The notes beneath the pieces were generated by a model that was not told the DNA's origin, made no database searches, and saw nothing but the letters and a program-made list of their open reading frames with translations. Below are positions 8,307 to 16,255 of a stretch of 64,000 nt of DNA, piece after piece. Source of the DNA: Fusibacillus kribbianus (lineage in GTDB: Bacteria; Bacillota; Clostridia; Lachnospirales; Lachnospiraceae); assembly GCF_030053595.1 (NCBI RefSeq), contig NZ_JASGBQ010000008.1, forward strand, positions 1 to 64,000. The letters are read 5' to 3'. The first letter of the stretch is position 1, and every line of letters starts with the position of its first letter. A program made the position numbers and the translations under genes.

Positions 8307-8519
8307 ATGGCATTTTTCGCATCCGCTATCACCACTTTGCAGACCCTCGTTATCGCGCTGGGCGCGGGCCTCGGCGTTTGGGGCGTTGTCAACCTGCTGG
8401 AGGGCTACGGCTCGGACAACCCCGGTTCCAAGAGCCAGGGCATGAAACAGCTTATGGCGGGCGGCGGCATCATCGTCATCGGCACGACCCTTATCCCCTT
8501 GCTGTCGGGCCTGTTTTAA
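8307..8519 (+). CDS. Maff2-family small membrane protein
   Basis: 70 residues with two hydrophobic helices (TLVIALGAGLGVWGVVNLL and GGGIIVIGTTLIPLLSGLF) joined by a Gly/Ser-rich loop, the Maff2 pattern, comparable to VirB2/TrbC pilin-like subunits of the mating channel. A longer frame starts at 8217 within the palindrome, but the ATG at 8307 with GGAGG 5 bp upstream is the better start. It lies between the coupling ATPase and TrbL. The homologous gene in ICE2 is broken at 36067 by an IME. Confidence 0.85.
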   Translation: MAFFASAITTLQTLVIALGAGLGVWGVVNLLEGYGSDNPGSKSQGMKQLMAGGGIIVIGTTLIPLLSGLF

Positions 8520-8531
8520 GGGCGGCGGCTT

Positions 8532-9398
8532 ATGGACTTTCTCACCGACTGGCTCACGGACTGGCTGAAAGAGCTGCTGATTGGCGGCATCATGGGGAAC
8601 CTTGAGGGGCTCTTTGATACCGTCAATGCCCAGGTCGGAGAGATTGCGGCGCAGGTGGGAACCACCCCGGCGGCATGGAACGCCGGGGTGTTCTCCCTTA
8701 TCCGCCAGCTTTCCGAGACGGTGATTTTACCCATCGCCGGGCTGGTGCTGACCTTTGTGGCTACCTATGAGCTTATCCAGATGCTCCTTGAAAAGAACAA
8801 TATGCACGAGGTTGACGTGGCGAACCTCTACAAATGGATGTTCAAGACCGCGTGCGCTGTGCTGATACTTTCCAACACGTTCAATATCGTGATGGCCGTC
8901 TTTGATGTGTCGCAGAACGTGATTTCCCGCTCTGCCGGGCTTATCCGGGGCTCCACGGCGGTTTCGCCGGATATGCTGAATAACCTCCAGACCACGCTGG
9001 AGGGGATGGACTTGGGCCCCCTTTTGGGGCTGTGGCTCCAGTCCTCGGTCATCGGGCTCACCATGCAGGCGCTGGGCATCATCATCTTCGTGCTGGTGTA
9101 CGGCAGGATGATTGAGATATACCTGCTGACCAGCCTTGCGCCCATCCCCGTGGCGACCCTCTCCAACCGGGAGGTGGGCGGCATGGGCCAGAACTACCTA
9201 AAATCCCTTTTCGCCGTGGGCTTTCAAGGGATGCTGATTTTAGTCTGTGTCGGCATCTATGCGGTGCTGGTGCAGGGCATCGCCGCCGGGGGCGACCCAA
9301 TCGGCGCGATATGGGGAACCGTGGGCTATACGGTGCTCCTTTGTTTCATGCTGTTCAAGACCGGGACAATCGCCCGCAGCATCTTCGGGGCCCACTGA
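8532..9398 (+). CDS. trbL: TrbL/VirB6-like channel protein (CD1112 family)
   Basis: 288 residues with about six transmembrane helices (e.g. VILPIAGLVLTFVATYELI, SVIGLTMQALGIIIFVLVYG, SLFAVGFQGMLILVCVGIYAVLV). The GRMIEIYLLTSLAPIPVATLSNRE segment is nearly identical in ICE2 TrbL (GRMIEIYLYCSVSPIPFATMTNRE), confirming homology. VirB6/TrbL proteins form the inner-membrane part of the DNA channel. Start ATG at 8532, 12 bp after maff2, with a weak GGGCGG ribosome site. Confidence 0.92.
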   Translation: MDFLTDWLTDWLKELLIGGIMGNLEGLFDTVNAQVGEIAAQVGTTPAAWNAGVFSLIRQLSETVILPIAGLVLTFVATYELIQMLLEKNNMHEVDVANLYKWMFKTACAVLILSNTFNIVMAVFDVSQNVISRSAGLIRGSTAVSPDMLNNLQTTLEGMDLGPLLGLWLQSSVIGLTMQALGIIIFVLVYGRMIEIYLLTSLAPIPVATLSNREVGGMGQNYLKSLFAVGFQGMLILVCVGIYAVLVQGIAAGGDPIGAIWGTVGYTVLLCFMLFKTGTIARSIFGAH

Positions 9399-9408
9399 TT
9401 TAGCGGCA

Positions 9409-9431
9409 CTTCGGGACAATCTGTCCCAAAG
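9409..9431. repeat. ICE1 palindrome copy 5
   Basis: Arms CTTCGGGACA and TGTCCCAAAG around ATC, 10 bp after the trbL stop. Confidence 0.85.
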
Positions 9432-9451
9432 GCCCGGAGAGGAGGTGCGCT

Positions 9452-10225
9452 GTGCCGAGGCGGTACAAGTTAGGCCCGGAGGGTGAGATGCGCCGGGCAT
9501 GGGGCGGCAAGCTCCCGGAGGAATTTAGCCAGCGGGATATGCTGGCGTTCATGGCGGATACGGACTTGCTTTTGGGCGGGAGCGTATCTGCTGAAACCCT
9601 GTCCGCGATACACGCGGCAGGCTACGACTATACGGGCGGGGCGGTCATCCCCCGCCCCGGAAAGGAGGAACAGGATTTGAATGAAGATGTATTATTGACC
9701 CCGGAGCAGATTGCCGCCGAGGAGCGCCGCTGGCTGTTGGAGGCTCCGATTGCGGAGCTTGCGGAAGTTAAGGGCGTTACCATTGACGAGGCGGTGAAGA
9801 TGCGGGTGGATGCTGCTTTGCAGGAGGCCACTATCCCCATTGAGGTGACGGTGCGGCCTATTGAGCCGCAGAATAAGCTGATAGGCTTTGCCAGCGTCAA
9901 CTTCGGCGGCGTGGTGGTGGACGACTTCAAGGTGGTGAACGGGCAGAACGGCGTCTTTTTGGGCGCTCCCTCAAAACCCGACCCCACCAGCAGGTCGGGC
10001 TACCGGGCCACGGTGCGTATCAACGACCGGGCCACCCAGGAGCGGCTGAACGCGGCGGGGGTGCAGGCTTACAACATGGCGGTGGAGAAACTGCTGGCCC
10101 GGGCCGAGGCGGTGCGCCCCGCGCCTATCCGGGAGCAAATGGATAAGGCGGGAAAGGAGGCCGCGCAGAAAAATGCCGCCCGCTCCGCCCCGGCAAAGGG
10201 AAAGGAGGGGCGGGATGGCAGATAG
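9452..10225 (+). CDS. ICE protein with SpoVG-like domain
   Basis: 257 residues. Residues ~128-185 resemble SpoVG: a strand-rich VTVRPIEPQNKLIGFASVNFGGV, then DFKVVNGQNGVFLGAPSKPD, close to the SpoVG core (DIRVIDGNNGLFVAMPSK). SpoVG is an RNA/DNA-binding regulator of sporulation and virulence. The first ~120 residues are not recognised and include LPEEFSQRDMLAFMADTD. The tail is basic and Ala-rich. GTG start at 9452 with GAGGAGGTG before it. It overlaps the next gene by 11 bp. A role as a nucleic-acid-binding regulator of the ICE is inferred. Confidence 0.65.
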   Translation: MPRRYKLGPEGEMRRAWGGKLPEEFSQRDMLAFMADTDLLLGGSVSAETLSAIHAAGYDYTGGAVIPRPGKEEQDLNEDVLLTPEQIAAEERRWLLEAPIAELAEVKGVTIDEAVKMRVDAALQEATIPIEVTVRPIEPQNKLIGFASVNFGGVVVDDFKVVNGQNGVFLGAPSKPDPTSRSGYRATVRINDRATQERLNAAGVQAYNMAVEKLLARAEAVRPAPIREQMDKAGKEAAQKNAARSAPAKGKEGRDGR

Positions 10226-11009
10226 CCCGGCTTTGGGACAGAATGTCCCAAACCTCAGACCGGAACCCTCCGGGCTCTACCTTATGGACGGCATCGCGGG
10301 CCTGCGCTCCCTCCCGGAGCACTCGGTCGATATGCTCCTGACCGACCCGCCCTATGGCACGACCCGCAACTATTGGGACGTGCCCTTGCCGCTCCCGGAG
10401 CTGTGGGAGGCGGTGCGCTGGGCCGTCAAGCCCTCCGGGGCGGTGCTGTTCTTCGCACAGTGCCCCTATGACAAGGTGCTGGGCGCGTCCAACCTCCCCA
10501 TGCTCCGCTATGAATGGGTGTGGTACAAGAGCCGGTGTACGGGATTTCTGAACGCCCGCCGCGCCCCGCTGAAAAAGACGGAGAACATCTTGGTGTTCTA
10601 TCAAAAGCTCCCCCTCTACAACCCGCAGTTTGAACAGGGCAAGCCCTATAAGAAAATCGCATCCCACCGCGACCAGAGCCCCAACTATGGGAAGTTCGTC
10701 CGCTCCGGCAGCGGCTCGGAGGACGGGCGGCGGTTCCCGGGGAACCTGCTTTCATTCCAGACCGTGGCCCATACCGTCCACCCCACCCAAAAACCCGTGG
10801 AGCTGTGCGAGTACCTTATCAAGACCTACACCGCCCCCGGCGAGGTGGTGGCGGACATCTGCGCGGGCTCCGGCACGACTGCGGTGGCCGCCGTCAATAC
10901 GGGCCGGGAATTTATCTGTTTCGAGACGGCCCCGGCCTTTTACGGCCCGGCCACGGAGCGCATCATGCAGGCGCGGGCGGCGGTGGCCGCTGGCGGAAAG
11001 GGGGTGTGA
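10215..11009 (+). CDS. Site-specific DNA methyltransferase
   Basis: 264 residues, beta-class amino-methyltransferase order: catalytic TDPPYG at 43-48 near the N-terminus, and the AdoMet-binding ADICAGSGTTAVAAV near residue 213. The substrate is N6-adenine or N4-cytosine; specificity cannot be read. The ATG at 10215 is chosen (GGAGGGGCGGG upstream); the frame stays open to 10173. No partner restriction gene is nearby, so it is an orphan enzyme, probably masking element DNA. Residues 6-13 (ALGQNVPN) are encoded by palindrome copy 6 and are absent from the ICE2 methyltransferase. Confidence 0.88.
   Translation: MADSPALGQNVPNLRPEPSGLYLMDGIAGLRSLPEHSVDMLLTDPPYGTTRNYWDVPLPLPELWEAVRWAVKPSGAVLFFAQCPYDKVLGASNLPMLRYEWVWYKSRCTGFLNARRAPLKKTENILVFYQKLPLYNPQFEQGKPYKKIASHRDQSPNYGKFVRSGSGSEDGRRFPGNLLSFQTVAHTVHPTQKPVELCEYLIKTYTAPGEVVADICAGSGTTAVAAVNTGREFICFETAPAFYGPATERIMQARAAVAAGGKGV
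10231..10253. repeat. ICE1 palindrome copy 6
   Basis: Arms CTTTGGGACA and TGTCCCAAAC around GAA. It forms codons 6-13 of the methyltransferase gene. Confidence 0.8.
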
Positions 11010-11575
11010 CTATCGGTAAATACAGCGTGATATACGCCGACCCGCCGTGGCGGTACGCCCAAAAGGGCTTACAGGGCGCGGCGGAGCGGCACTACCCCAC
11101 AATGGGGATTGAGGAATTATGCTCGTTGCCCGTGGCGGATTTGGCGGCCCCGGACAGCGTTCTTTTTCTGTGGGCCACGTTCCCCCAGCTCCCGGAGGCC
11201 CTGCGGCTTATCAAGGCGTGGGGCTTTCAGTATAAGTCCGTGGGCTTTGTCTGGCTGAAAAAGAACAAAAAGGCGGATAGCTGGTTCTACGGGCTGGGCT
11301 TTTGGACGCGGGCCAACGCGGAGGTGTGCCTGCTGGCGACCCGGGGGCATCCCCGGCGCAAGGCCCCCAACGTCCACCAGTTCATCATCTCCCCTATCGA
11401 GGGCCACAGCAAAAAGCCGGACGAGGCCCGGGAGAAAATCGTGGCCCTTATGGGGGACGTGCCCCGCGTGGAGCTGTTCGCCCGCCAGACGGCCCCCGGC
11501 TGGGACGTGTGGGGGAACGAGGTGGAACCTACGGCGGGACTTCGGGACATTTTGTCCCAAAGGAAAGGAGGCTAA
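11006..11575 (+). CDS. MT-A70-family adenine methyltransferase
   Basis: 189 residues with the DPPW catalytic motif at 12-15 (VIYADPPWRY), FLWATFPQLPEAL, and the conserved IISPIEGHSKKPDEAREKI near 130, all typical of MT-A70/IME4-like phage and ICE enzymes. The start is GTG at 11006, overlapping the TGA of the previous methyltransferase, with GGAAAGGGG upstream. The last residues (LRDILSQRKGG) read through palindrome copy 7. Two adjacent orphan methyltransferases suggest defence against more than one restriction specificity. Confidence 0.85.
   Translation: MTIGKYSVIYADPPWRYAQKGLQGAAERHYPTMGIEELCSLPVADLAAPDSVLFLWATFPQLPEALRLIKAWGFQYKSVGFVWLKKNKKADSWFYGLGFWTRANAEVCLLATRGHPRRKAPNVHQFIISPIEGHSKKPDEAREKIVALMGDVPRVELFARQTAPGWDVWGNEVEPTAGLRDILSQRKGG
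11540..11562. repeat. ICE1 palindrome copy 7
   Basis: Arms CTTCGGGACA and TGTCCCAAAG around TTT. It occupies the last codons of the MT-A70 gene, 15 bp before prgI. Confidence 0.85.
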
Positions 11576-11577
11576 AA

Positions 11578-11958
11578 ATGCCCTATGTGAATGTACCTAA
11601 CGACCTATCGAAAATCAAGACAAAAATCGCTTTCAACCTCACGAAACGCCAGCTTGTGTGTTTCGGCGGCGCGGCCCTTGTGGGAGTCCCCTCCTACCTG
11701 CTGGCCCGGAACGGGCTGGGGAACACGGCGGCGCTGTTCCTGATGCTGGGCATCATGCTCCCGGCGTTTCTGCTGGCGATGTACGAGAAAGACGGCCTGC
11801 CGCTGGAAAAGGTGGTGAAGAACATCATCCGGGCCAAGTACCTGCGGCCCGGCGTGAGGCCCTACAAGACCGGGAACATCTACGCGCCCTTTACCGGGCA
11901 GGACGGGGCGGGAAAGGAGGCAGTGAATGGAAAACCGAAAAAACAGGCGCGGCAATAG
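11578..11958 (+). CDS. prgI: PrgI-family channel protein
   Basis: 126 residues; MPYVNVPNDLSKIKTKIAFNLTKRQ is the PrgI signature, followed by two transmembrane helices (FGGAALVGVPSYLLA and ALFLMLGIMLPAFLLAMYE). It is the VirB3-like partner of VirB4 in Gram-positive T4SS. ATG with AAAGGAGG 7 bp upstream. The 3' end overlaps virB4 by 32 bp. The ICE2 counterpart at 34650-35054 shares the first 25 residues almost exactly. Confidence 0.92.
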   Translation: MPYVNVPNDLSKIKTKIAFNLTKRQLVCFGGAALVGVPSYLLARNGLGNTAALFLMLGIMLPAFLLAMYEKDGLPLEKVVKNIIRAKYLRPGVRPYKTGNIYAPFTGQDGAGKEAVNGKPKKQARQ

Positions 11959-14269
11959 GGCGGCCCTCTCCGCCCAGCAGTCCATCCCCTATGTGGCGAT
12001 GCACCCGGACGGCGTGTGCCAGCTCCCCGGCGGGCTCTACACAAAGACCGTGGAATATGAGGACATCAACTATTCCGTAGCATCCACCGAGGATCAGTCC
12101 GCGATTTTCAGCGGCTGGAGCGCGTTCCTCAACTACTTCGACAGCGCCCTCCCCGTCCAGCTCTCCTTTATCAACCGCCGCTCCCACTCCACCAGCCGCT
12201 ATGAGGTGAACATCCCCGCCCAGGCGGACGATTTTGACAGCATCCGGGGCGAGTTCGTGGGGATGCTCAAACGGCAGATTGCCCGCTCCAACAACGGCAT
12301 TGAACGCTCCAAATATATCACCTTTGGCGTGCCCGCCGGGGGGATTGCCGAGGCCCGGCCCCGGCTTGACCGGGTGGAGGCGGACGTGATGGGGAACCTC
12401 CACCGGCTGGGCGTTCCCTCGTCCTCTCTGGACGGGCGGGAGCGGCTGGCCCTCTTACACGGCCAGATGCACCCCGGGCGGCGGGAGCCGTTCCGCTTTA
12501 GCTGGGCGGATATTTCCAAGACGGGTATGGGGACAAAGGACTTCATCACCCCCAGCGGCGGCTTTGACTTTAGGGGCTCCCGGTTCTTCCGTGTGGGCGG
12601 CTTTTGGGGCGCGGCGTCCTATCTCCAGATTTTGGCGTCCGAGCTCTCCGACCGCCTTTTGCGGGAAATTCTGGAGCTGGACGCGGAGCTCACCGTCACC
12701 ATGCACATCCAGACCGTTGACCAGTTAAAGGCGATAAAGACCATCAAGGGAAAAATCTCGGACATCGACAAGATGAAAGTGGAGGAGCAGAAAAAGGCCG
12801 TCCGCGCCGGGTATGACATGGATATACTTCCCCCCGACCTTATCACCTTTTCCAAGGACGCGGCGGAGCTGTTGGGGGATTTGCAGTCCCGGAATGAGCG
12901 GATGTTCCTTTTGACGTTCACCGTCATCAACCTCGCCCCCACCCGCCAGCGGCTGGAGAATGACGTGTTCACCGTCTCCGGCATCGCGCAGAAATACAAC
13001 TGCGCCTTAAAGCGGCTGGACTGGCAGCAGGAACAGGGCTTTATGTCCTCGCTGGCCCTCGGCTACAATGACGTGCAGATACAGCGGGGCATGACCACAA
13101 GCTCCACCGCGATTTTCATTCCCTTTATGACCCGGGAGCTCCGCATGGGCGGGCAGGCCCTCTACTACGGCATGAACGCCCTTTCCCACAATGTCATCAT
13201 GGCTGACCGGAAAAAGCTGAAATCCGCGAATGGGATGTACCTCGGCTCTACGGGCTCCGGCAAGAGCTTTGCCGCCAAGCGGGAATTGATAAACGTCTTT
13301 CTTGCCACCCAAGACCGCATCGTTATCGTTGACCCGATGGGGGAATATTCCCCGCTGGTGCGGCGGCTGGGCGGGCAGGTGATAGAGATTGCCCCGGACA
13401 GCCCCCACCACATCAACCCGATGGATATTGAAATGGGCATGAATGACGAGGACAGCCCCCTTTCCATGAAAGCGGATTTTCTTCTTTCGCTGTGTGAGCT
13501 GGTGGTGGGCGGCAAGGACGGACTGCAACCCATAGAGAAAACCGTCATCGACCGCTGTGTGCGGCTGGTGTACCGGGAGCTTGCGCTGGGGCTGGAGGGC
13601 GCAAAAATGCCTTTGCTCCAGGATTTGTACGAGGAGCTCTTGAAACAGCCGGAGCCGGAGGCAAAGCGCGTGGCGACCGCCCTTGAGCTCTACTGTACGG
13701 GCTCCCTCAATCTTTTCAACCGCCCGACCAACGTGGACTTGAGCTCCCGGGTGGTGTGCATCGTCTTAAAAGGGCTGGGGGAGAACCTCCGCAAGATTGC
13801 GATGCACGTCACCAACGAGTTTGTCACTTCGGCGGTGAATACCAACTACCAGAACGGCGCGGCGACATGGTGCTACTTTGACGAGTTCCACATCCTGTTG
13901 CGCGACCCACTGACCGCCAGCTACTTTGTGGCGGTGTGGAAGATGCTCCGCAAAAAGGGCTGTGTGCCCTCGGCCCTCACGCAGAACGTGAAAGACCTTT
14001 TGGCCAGCCGGGAGATTGAGAACATACTGGATAACACCGACTTCCTCGTTTTGCTCTCCCAGGCCCAAAGCGACCGGGCCATCATCGCAAAACAGCTCGG
14101 CATTTCCGAGCATCAGCTTTCCTATATCACCCACAGCAATTCCGGCGAGGGCCTGCTGTTCTATGGGAATGTGACGATACCCTTTGTTGACCGTTTCCCC
14201 AAGGGTGAGATTTACAACCTGCTCACCACCCGCCCGGAGGACATAGCCAATGACCAGAGGAACGAATAG
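11927..14269 (+). CDS. virB4: VirB4-like conjugation ATPase (CD1110 family)
   Basis: 780 residues. The N-terminal half matches the CagE/TrbE/VirB region (IPYVAMHPDGVCQLPGGLYTKT). The C-terminal ATPase has Walker A GSTGSGKS near 441, Walker B CYFDEFHILL near 650 and the terminal QAQSDRAIIAKQLGIS motif. It energises channel assembly and transfer. ATG at 11927 with AAAGGAGG upstream inside prgI. Its last 20 bp overlap the P60 peptidase gene. Confidence 0.95.
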   Translation: MENRKNRRGNRAALSAQQSIPYVAMHPDGVCQLPGGLYTKTVEYEDINYSVASTEDQSAIFSGWSAFLNYFDSALPVQLSFINRRSHSTSRYEVNIPAQADDFDSIRGEFVGMLKRQIARSNNGIERSKYITFGVPAGGIAEARPRLDRVEADVMGNLHRLGVPSSSLDGRERLALLHGQMHPGRREPFRFSWADISKTGMGTKDFITPSGGFDFRGSRFFRVGGFWGAASYLQILASELSDRLLREILELDAELTVTMHIQTVDQLKAIKTIKGKISDIDKMKVEEQKKAVRAGYDMDILPPDLITFSKDAAELLGDLQSRNERMFLLTFTVINLAPTRQRLENDVFTVSGIAQKYNCALKRLDWQQEQGFMSSLALGYNDVQIQRGMTTSSTAIFIPFMTRELRMGGQALYYGMNALSHNVIMADRKKLKSANGMYLGSTGSGKSFAAKRELINVFLATQDRIVIVDPMGEYSPLVRRLGGQVIEIAPDSPHHINPMDIEMGMNDEDSPLSMKADFLLSLCELVVGGKDGLQPIEKTVIDRCVRLVYRELALGLEGAKMPLLQDLYEELLKQPEPEAKRVATALELYCTGSLNLFNRPTNVDLSSRVVCIVLKGLGENLRKIAMHVTNEFVTSAVNTNYQNGAATWCYFDEFHILLRDPLTASYFVAVWKMLRKKGCVPSALTQNVKDLLASREIENILDNTDFLVLLSQAQSDRAIIAKQLGISEHQLSYITHSNSGEGLLFYGNVTIPFVDRFPKGEIYNLLTTRPEDIANDQRNE

Positions 14270-15983
14270 CGCCGGGCCCGCCGGGGACAAGGGCACTTCG
14301 GGACAAAATGTCCCAAAGCCCCCGAAAGGCTTGAAAAACAAAAAATCCAAGTTCCGCATGGAAAGCGAACAGGAAAAAATCAGCAAATCCAAGCTCCGCA
14401 TGGAGACGCGGGAGGACAAGCTGAACCGGGCCCGGAAAAAGCTGGAGGGCAAAAAGCCGCCCAAGCCCAGGGGCCCGGTGCGCCGGGCGCTGGGGGCCGC
14501 CGGGTGGAGCGCCCACGGCTTTGTGCATGGCAAGATTTACGAGGTGGAGCATGAAAACGTGGGAACCGAGGGGGCCCACCGCTCCGAGCTGGTGGGCGAG
14601 GCCGTCCTCCGGCAGGGGACGCGGTACGCAAGAAAGCGCATCCGGGAGCACCCGGCCCGGGCCGTCCATAAGGCGGAGGCGCAGTACATCAAGGCCCGGG
14701 CGGACTACCAGTTCCGGGTGGCCGCCCAGGAGAACCCGGAGCTTGCAAGGAATGTTGTCACCCGCTACTGGCACAAGCAAAAGCTGAAAAAGCAGTACGC
14801 CAAACAAGCGCGGCAGGCGGCGAAACAGACCGCCAGACAAGGGGCAAAGGCTGCCGAAAAGACCGCCGCCGCCACGGAAAAGCTGGCGGAGCGGGCCGTG
14901 GGCTTTGTGAAACGGCATCCCGTGGGGGTGCTTATCGCGCTGGCCTGCGCGGTGCTCGTCCTCTCCCTCCAGTCCTGCGCGTCCTCCCTCGTCTCTCTGG
15001 GGAACGCCGCCGCAGGCGCGGTGGGGGCCACCACCTACCCCGCCGAGGACGGGGATATGCGGGGGGCCGAGTCCGCCTACTGTTCGCTGGAGGCGGAGCT
15101 CCAGCATTATCTGGATACCTACGAAAGCACCCACGATTATGACGAGTACCATTACGATTTGGACGCCATCGAACACGACCCCTATGTGCTGGTTTCCATT
15201 CTGAGCGCATGGCATGAGGGGGAGTGGACGCTGGCACAGGCCCAGCCTACGTTGCAGATGCTCTTTGACCGCCAGTACACGCTGACCGAGAACGTGGTGC
15301 ATGAGGTGCGCTACCGGACGGAAACAAGGACGGGGACGCGAACCGTCACCGACCCCGTGACCGGGGAGAGCTCCACCGAGGACTATGAATACACGGTGCA
15401 GGTGCCCTACGATTACTACATCTGCTATGTGACGCTGGATAACTTTAACCTATCCCATCTCCCCGTCTACATCATGGGGGAGGACAAGGTTTCCCGGTAC
15501 TCCCTCTACATGGCTACGCTGGGGAACCGCCCCGACCTCTTTCCCGGCTCGTCCTATGTGGGCAGGTACACCAACCCGCCCACGGACTATGACGTGCCGG
15601 AGGCGTATCTGTCCGATGAAACATTCGCGGCGATGCTCTCCGAGGCGGAGAAATACCTCGGCTATCCCTATGTATGGGGCGGGAGCTCCCCGGCCACGTC
15701 CTTTGACTGCTCCGGCTTTGTGAGCTGGGTAGTCAACCATTCCGGCTGGAACGTGGGGCGGCTGGGGGCCCAGGGGCTTTACAACATCTGCACCCGGACA
15801 GGCTCGCCCCGGCCCGGCGACCTTGTTTTCTTCAAGGGAACCTATGACACGCCGGGCGTCTCCCACTGTGGCATCTATGTGGGGGACGGGATGATGATAC
15901 ACTGTGGCGACCCTATCAGCTACGCCAACCTAAACAGCAGCTACTGGCAGGCGCACTTCTACGCCTACGGGCGTTTACCATGA
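14250..15983 (+). CDS. CD1108-family protein with NlpC/P60 peptidase domain
   Basis: 577 residues. A charged, coiled N-terminal part (1-220), one transmembrane helix (about 228-245, HPVGVLIALACAVLVLSLQ), an extracellular linker, and a C-terminal NlpC/P60 domain from ~465 with YPYVWGGSSP, the catalytic FDCSGF cysteine near 485 and SHCGIYVGDG histidine near 533. VirB1-like cell-wall hydrolases of this type open peptidoglycan for the mating channel. Residues 16-23 (TSGQNVPK) come from palindrome copy 8 and have no equivalent in ICE2. Start ATG at 14250 within virB4. Confidence 0.9.
   Translation: MTRGTNSAGPAGDKGTSGQNVPKPPKGLKNKKSKFRMESEQEKISKSKLRMETREDKLNRARKKLEGKKPPKPRGPVRRALGAAGWSAHGFVHGKIYEVEHENVGTEGAHRSELVGEAVLRQGTRYARKRIREHPARAVHKAEAQYIKARADYQFRVAAQENPELARNVVTRYWHKQKLKKQYAKQARQAAKQTARQGAKAAEKTAAATEKLAERAVGFVKRHPVGVLIALACAVLVLSLQSCASSLVSLGNAAAGAVGATTYPAEDGDMRGAESAYCSLEAELQHYLDTYESTHDYDEYHYDLDAIEHDPYVLVSILSAWHEGEWTLAQAQPTLQMLFDRQYTLTENVVHEVRYRTETRTGTRTVTDPVTGESSTEDYEYTVQVPYDYYICYVTLDNFNLSHLPVYIMGEDKVSRYSLYMATLGNRPDLFPGSSYVGRYTNPPTDYDVPEAYLSDETFAAMLSEAEKYLGYPYVWGGSSPATSFDCSGFVSWVVNHSGWNVGRLGAQGLYNICTRTGSPRPGDLVFFKGTYDTPGVSHCGIYVGDGMMIHCGDPISYANLNSSYWQAHFYAYGRLP
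14296..14318. repeat. ICE1 palindrome copy 8
   Basis: Arms CTTCGGGACA and TGTCCCAAAG around AAA, at codons 16-23 of the P60 peptidase gene and 27 bp after the virB4 stop. Confidence 0.85.
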
Positions 15984-15997
15984 AAAGGAGGTTTTCA

Positions 15998-16255
15998 ATG
16001 GCAATCAGCAAAAGCGCAAAAATCATGGCCGAGATGGAAAAGGTCAAGGCCAAAATCAGCGACCAGCAGGCCCGGCTGAAAGAGCTGGAACAGAAACACA
16101 AGGAGGCCGAGAACGAGGAGATCGTGGACATCGTGCGGGGCATGAGCATTTCCCTTGAGGAGCTCCCTCTGGTGCTCCAGCGCATCAAGGCCGGGGACGC
16201 TTTGGGACAAAATGTCCCGAAGTCCGCCGGGCCGGAAAAGGAGGACGCGGAATGA
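15998..16255 (+). CDS. DUF4315 coiled-coil protein
   Basis: 85 residues; residues 8-48 form one amphipathic coiled coil (AEMEKVKAKISDQQARLKEL), then IVDIVRGMSISLEELPLVL. DUF4315 proteins sit between the peptidase and DUF4366 genes in many Clostridia ICEs, as here and in ICE2 (28872-29141). Function unknown. AAGGAGG lies 7 bp before the ATG. The C-terminal ALGQNVPKS segment is encoded by palindrome copy 9, and the ICE2 protein lacks it. Confidence 0.85.
   Translation: MAISKSAKIMAEMEKVKAKISDQQARLKELEQKHKEAENEEIVDIVRGMSISLEELPLVLQRIKAGDALGQNVPKSAGPEKEDAE
16200..16222. repeat. ICE1 palindrome copy 9
   Basis: Arms CTTTGGGACA and TGTCCCGAAG around AAA, in the last 20 codons of the DUF4315 gene. 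Confidence 0.85.

Noticed and set aside
14932-15237. Arg/Pro-rich minus-strand frame opposite the P60 peptidase gene
   Set aside because: Typical high-GC shadow with no supporting signals.
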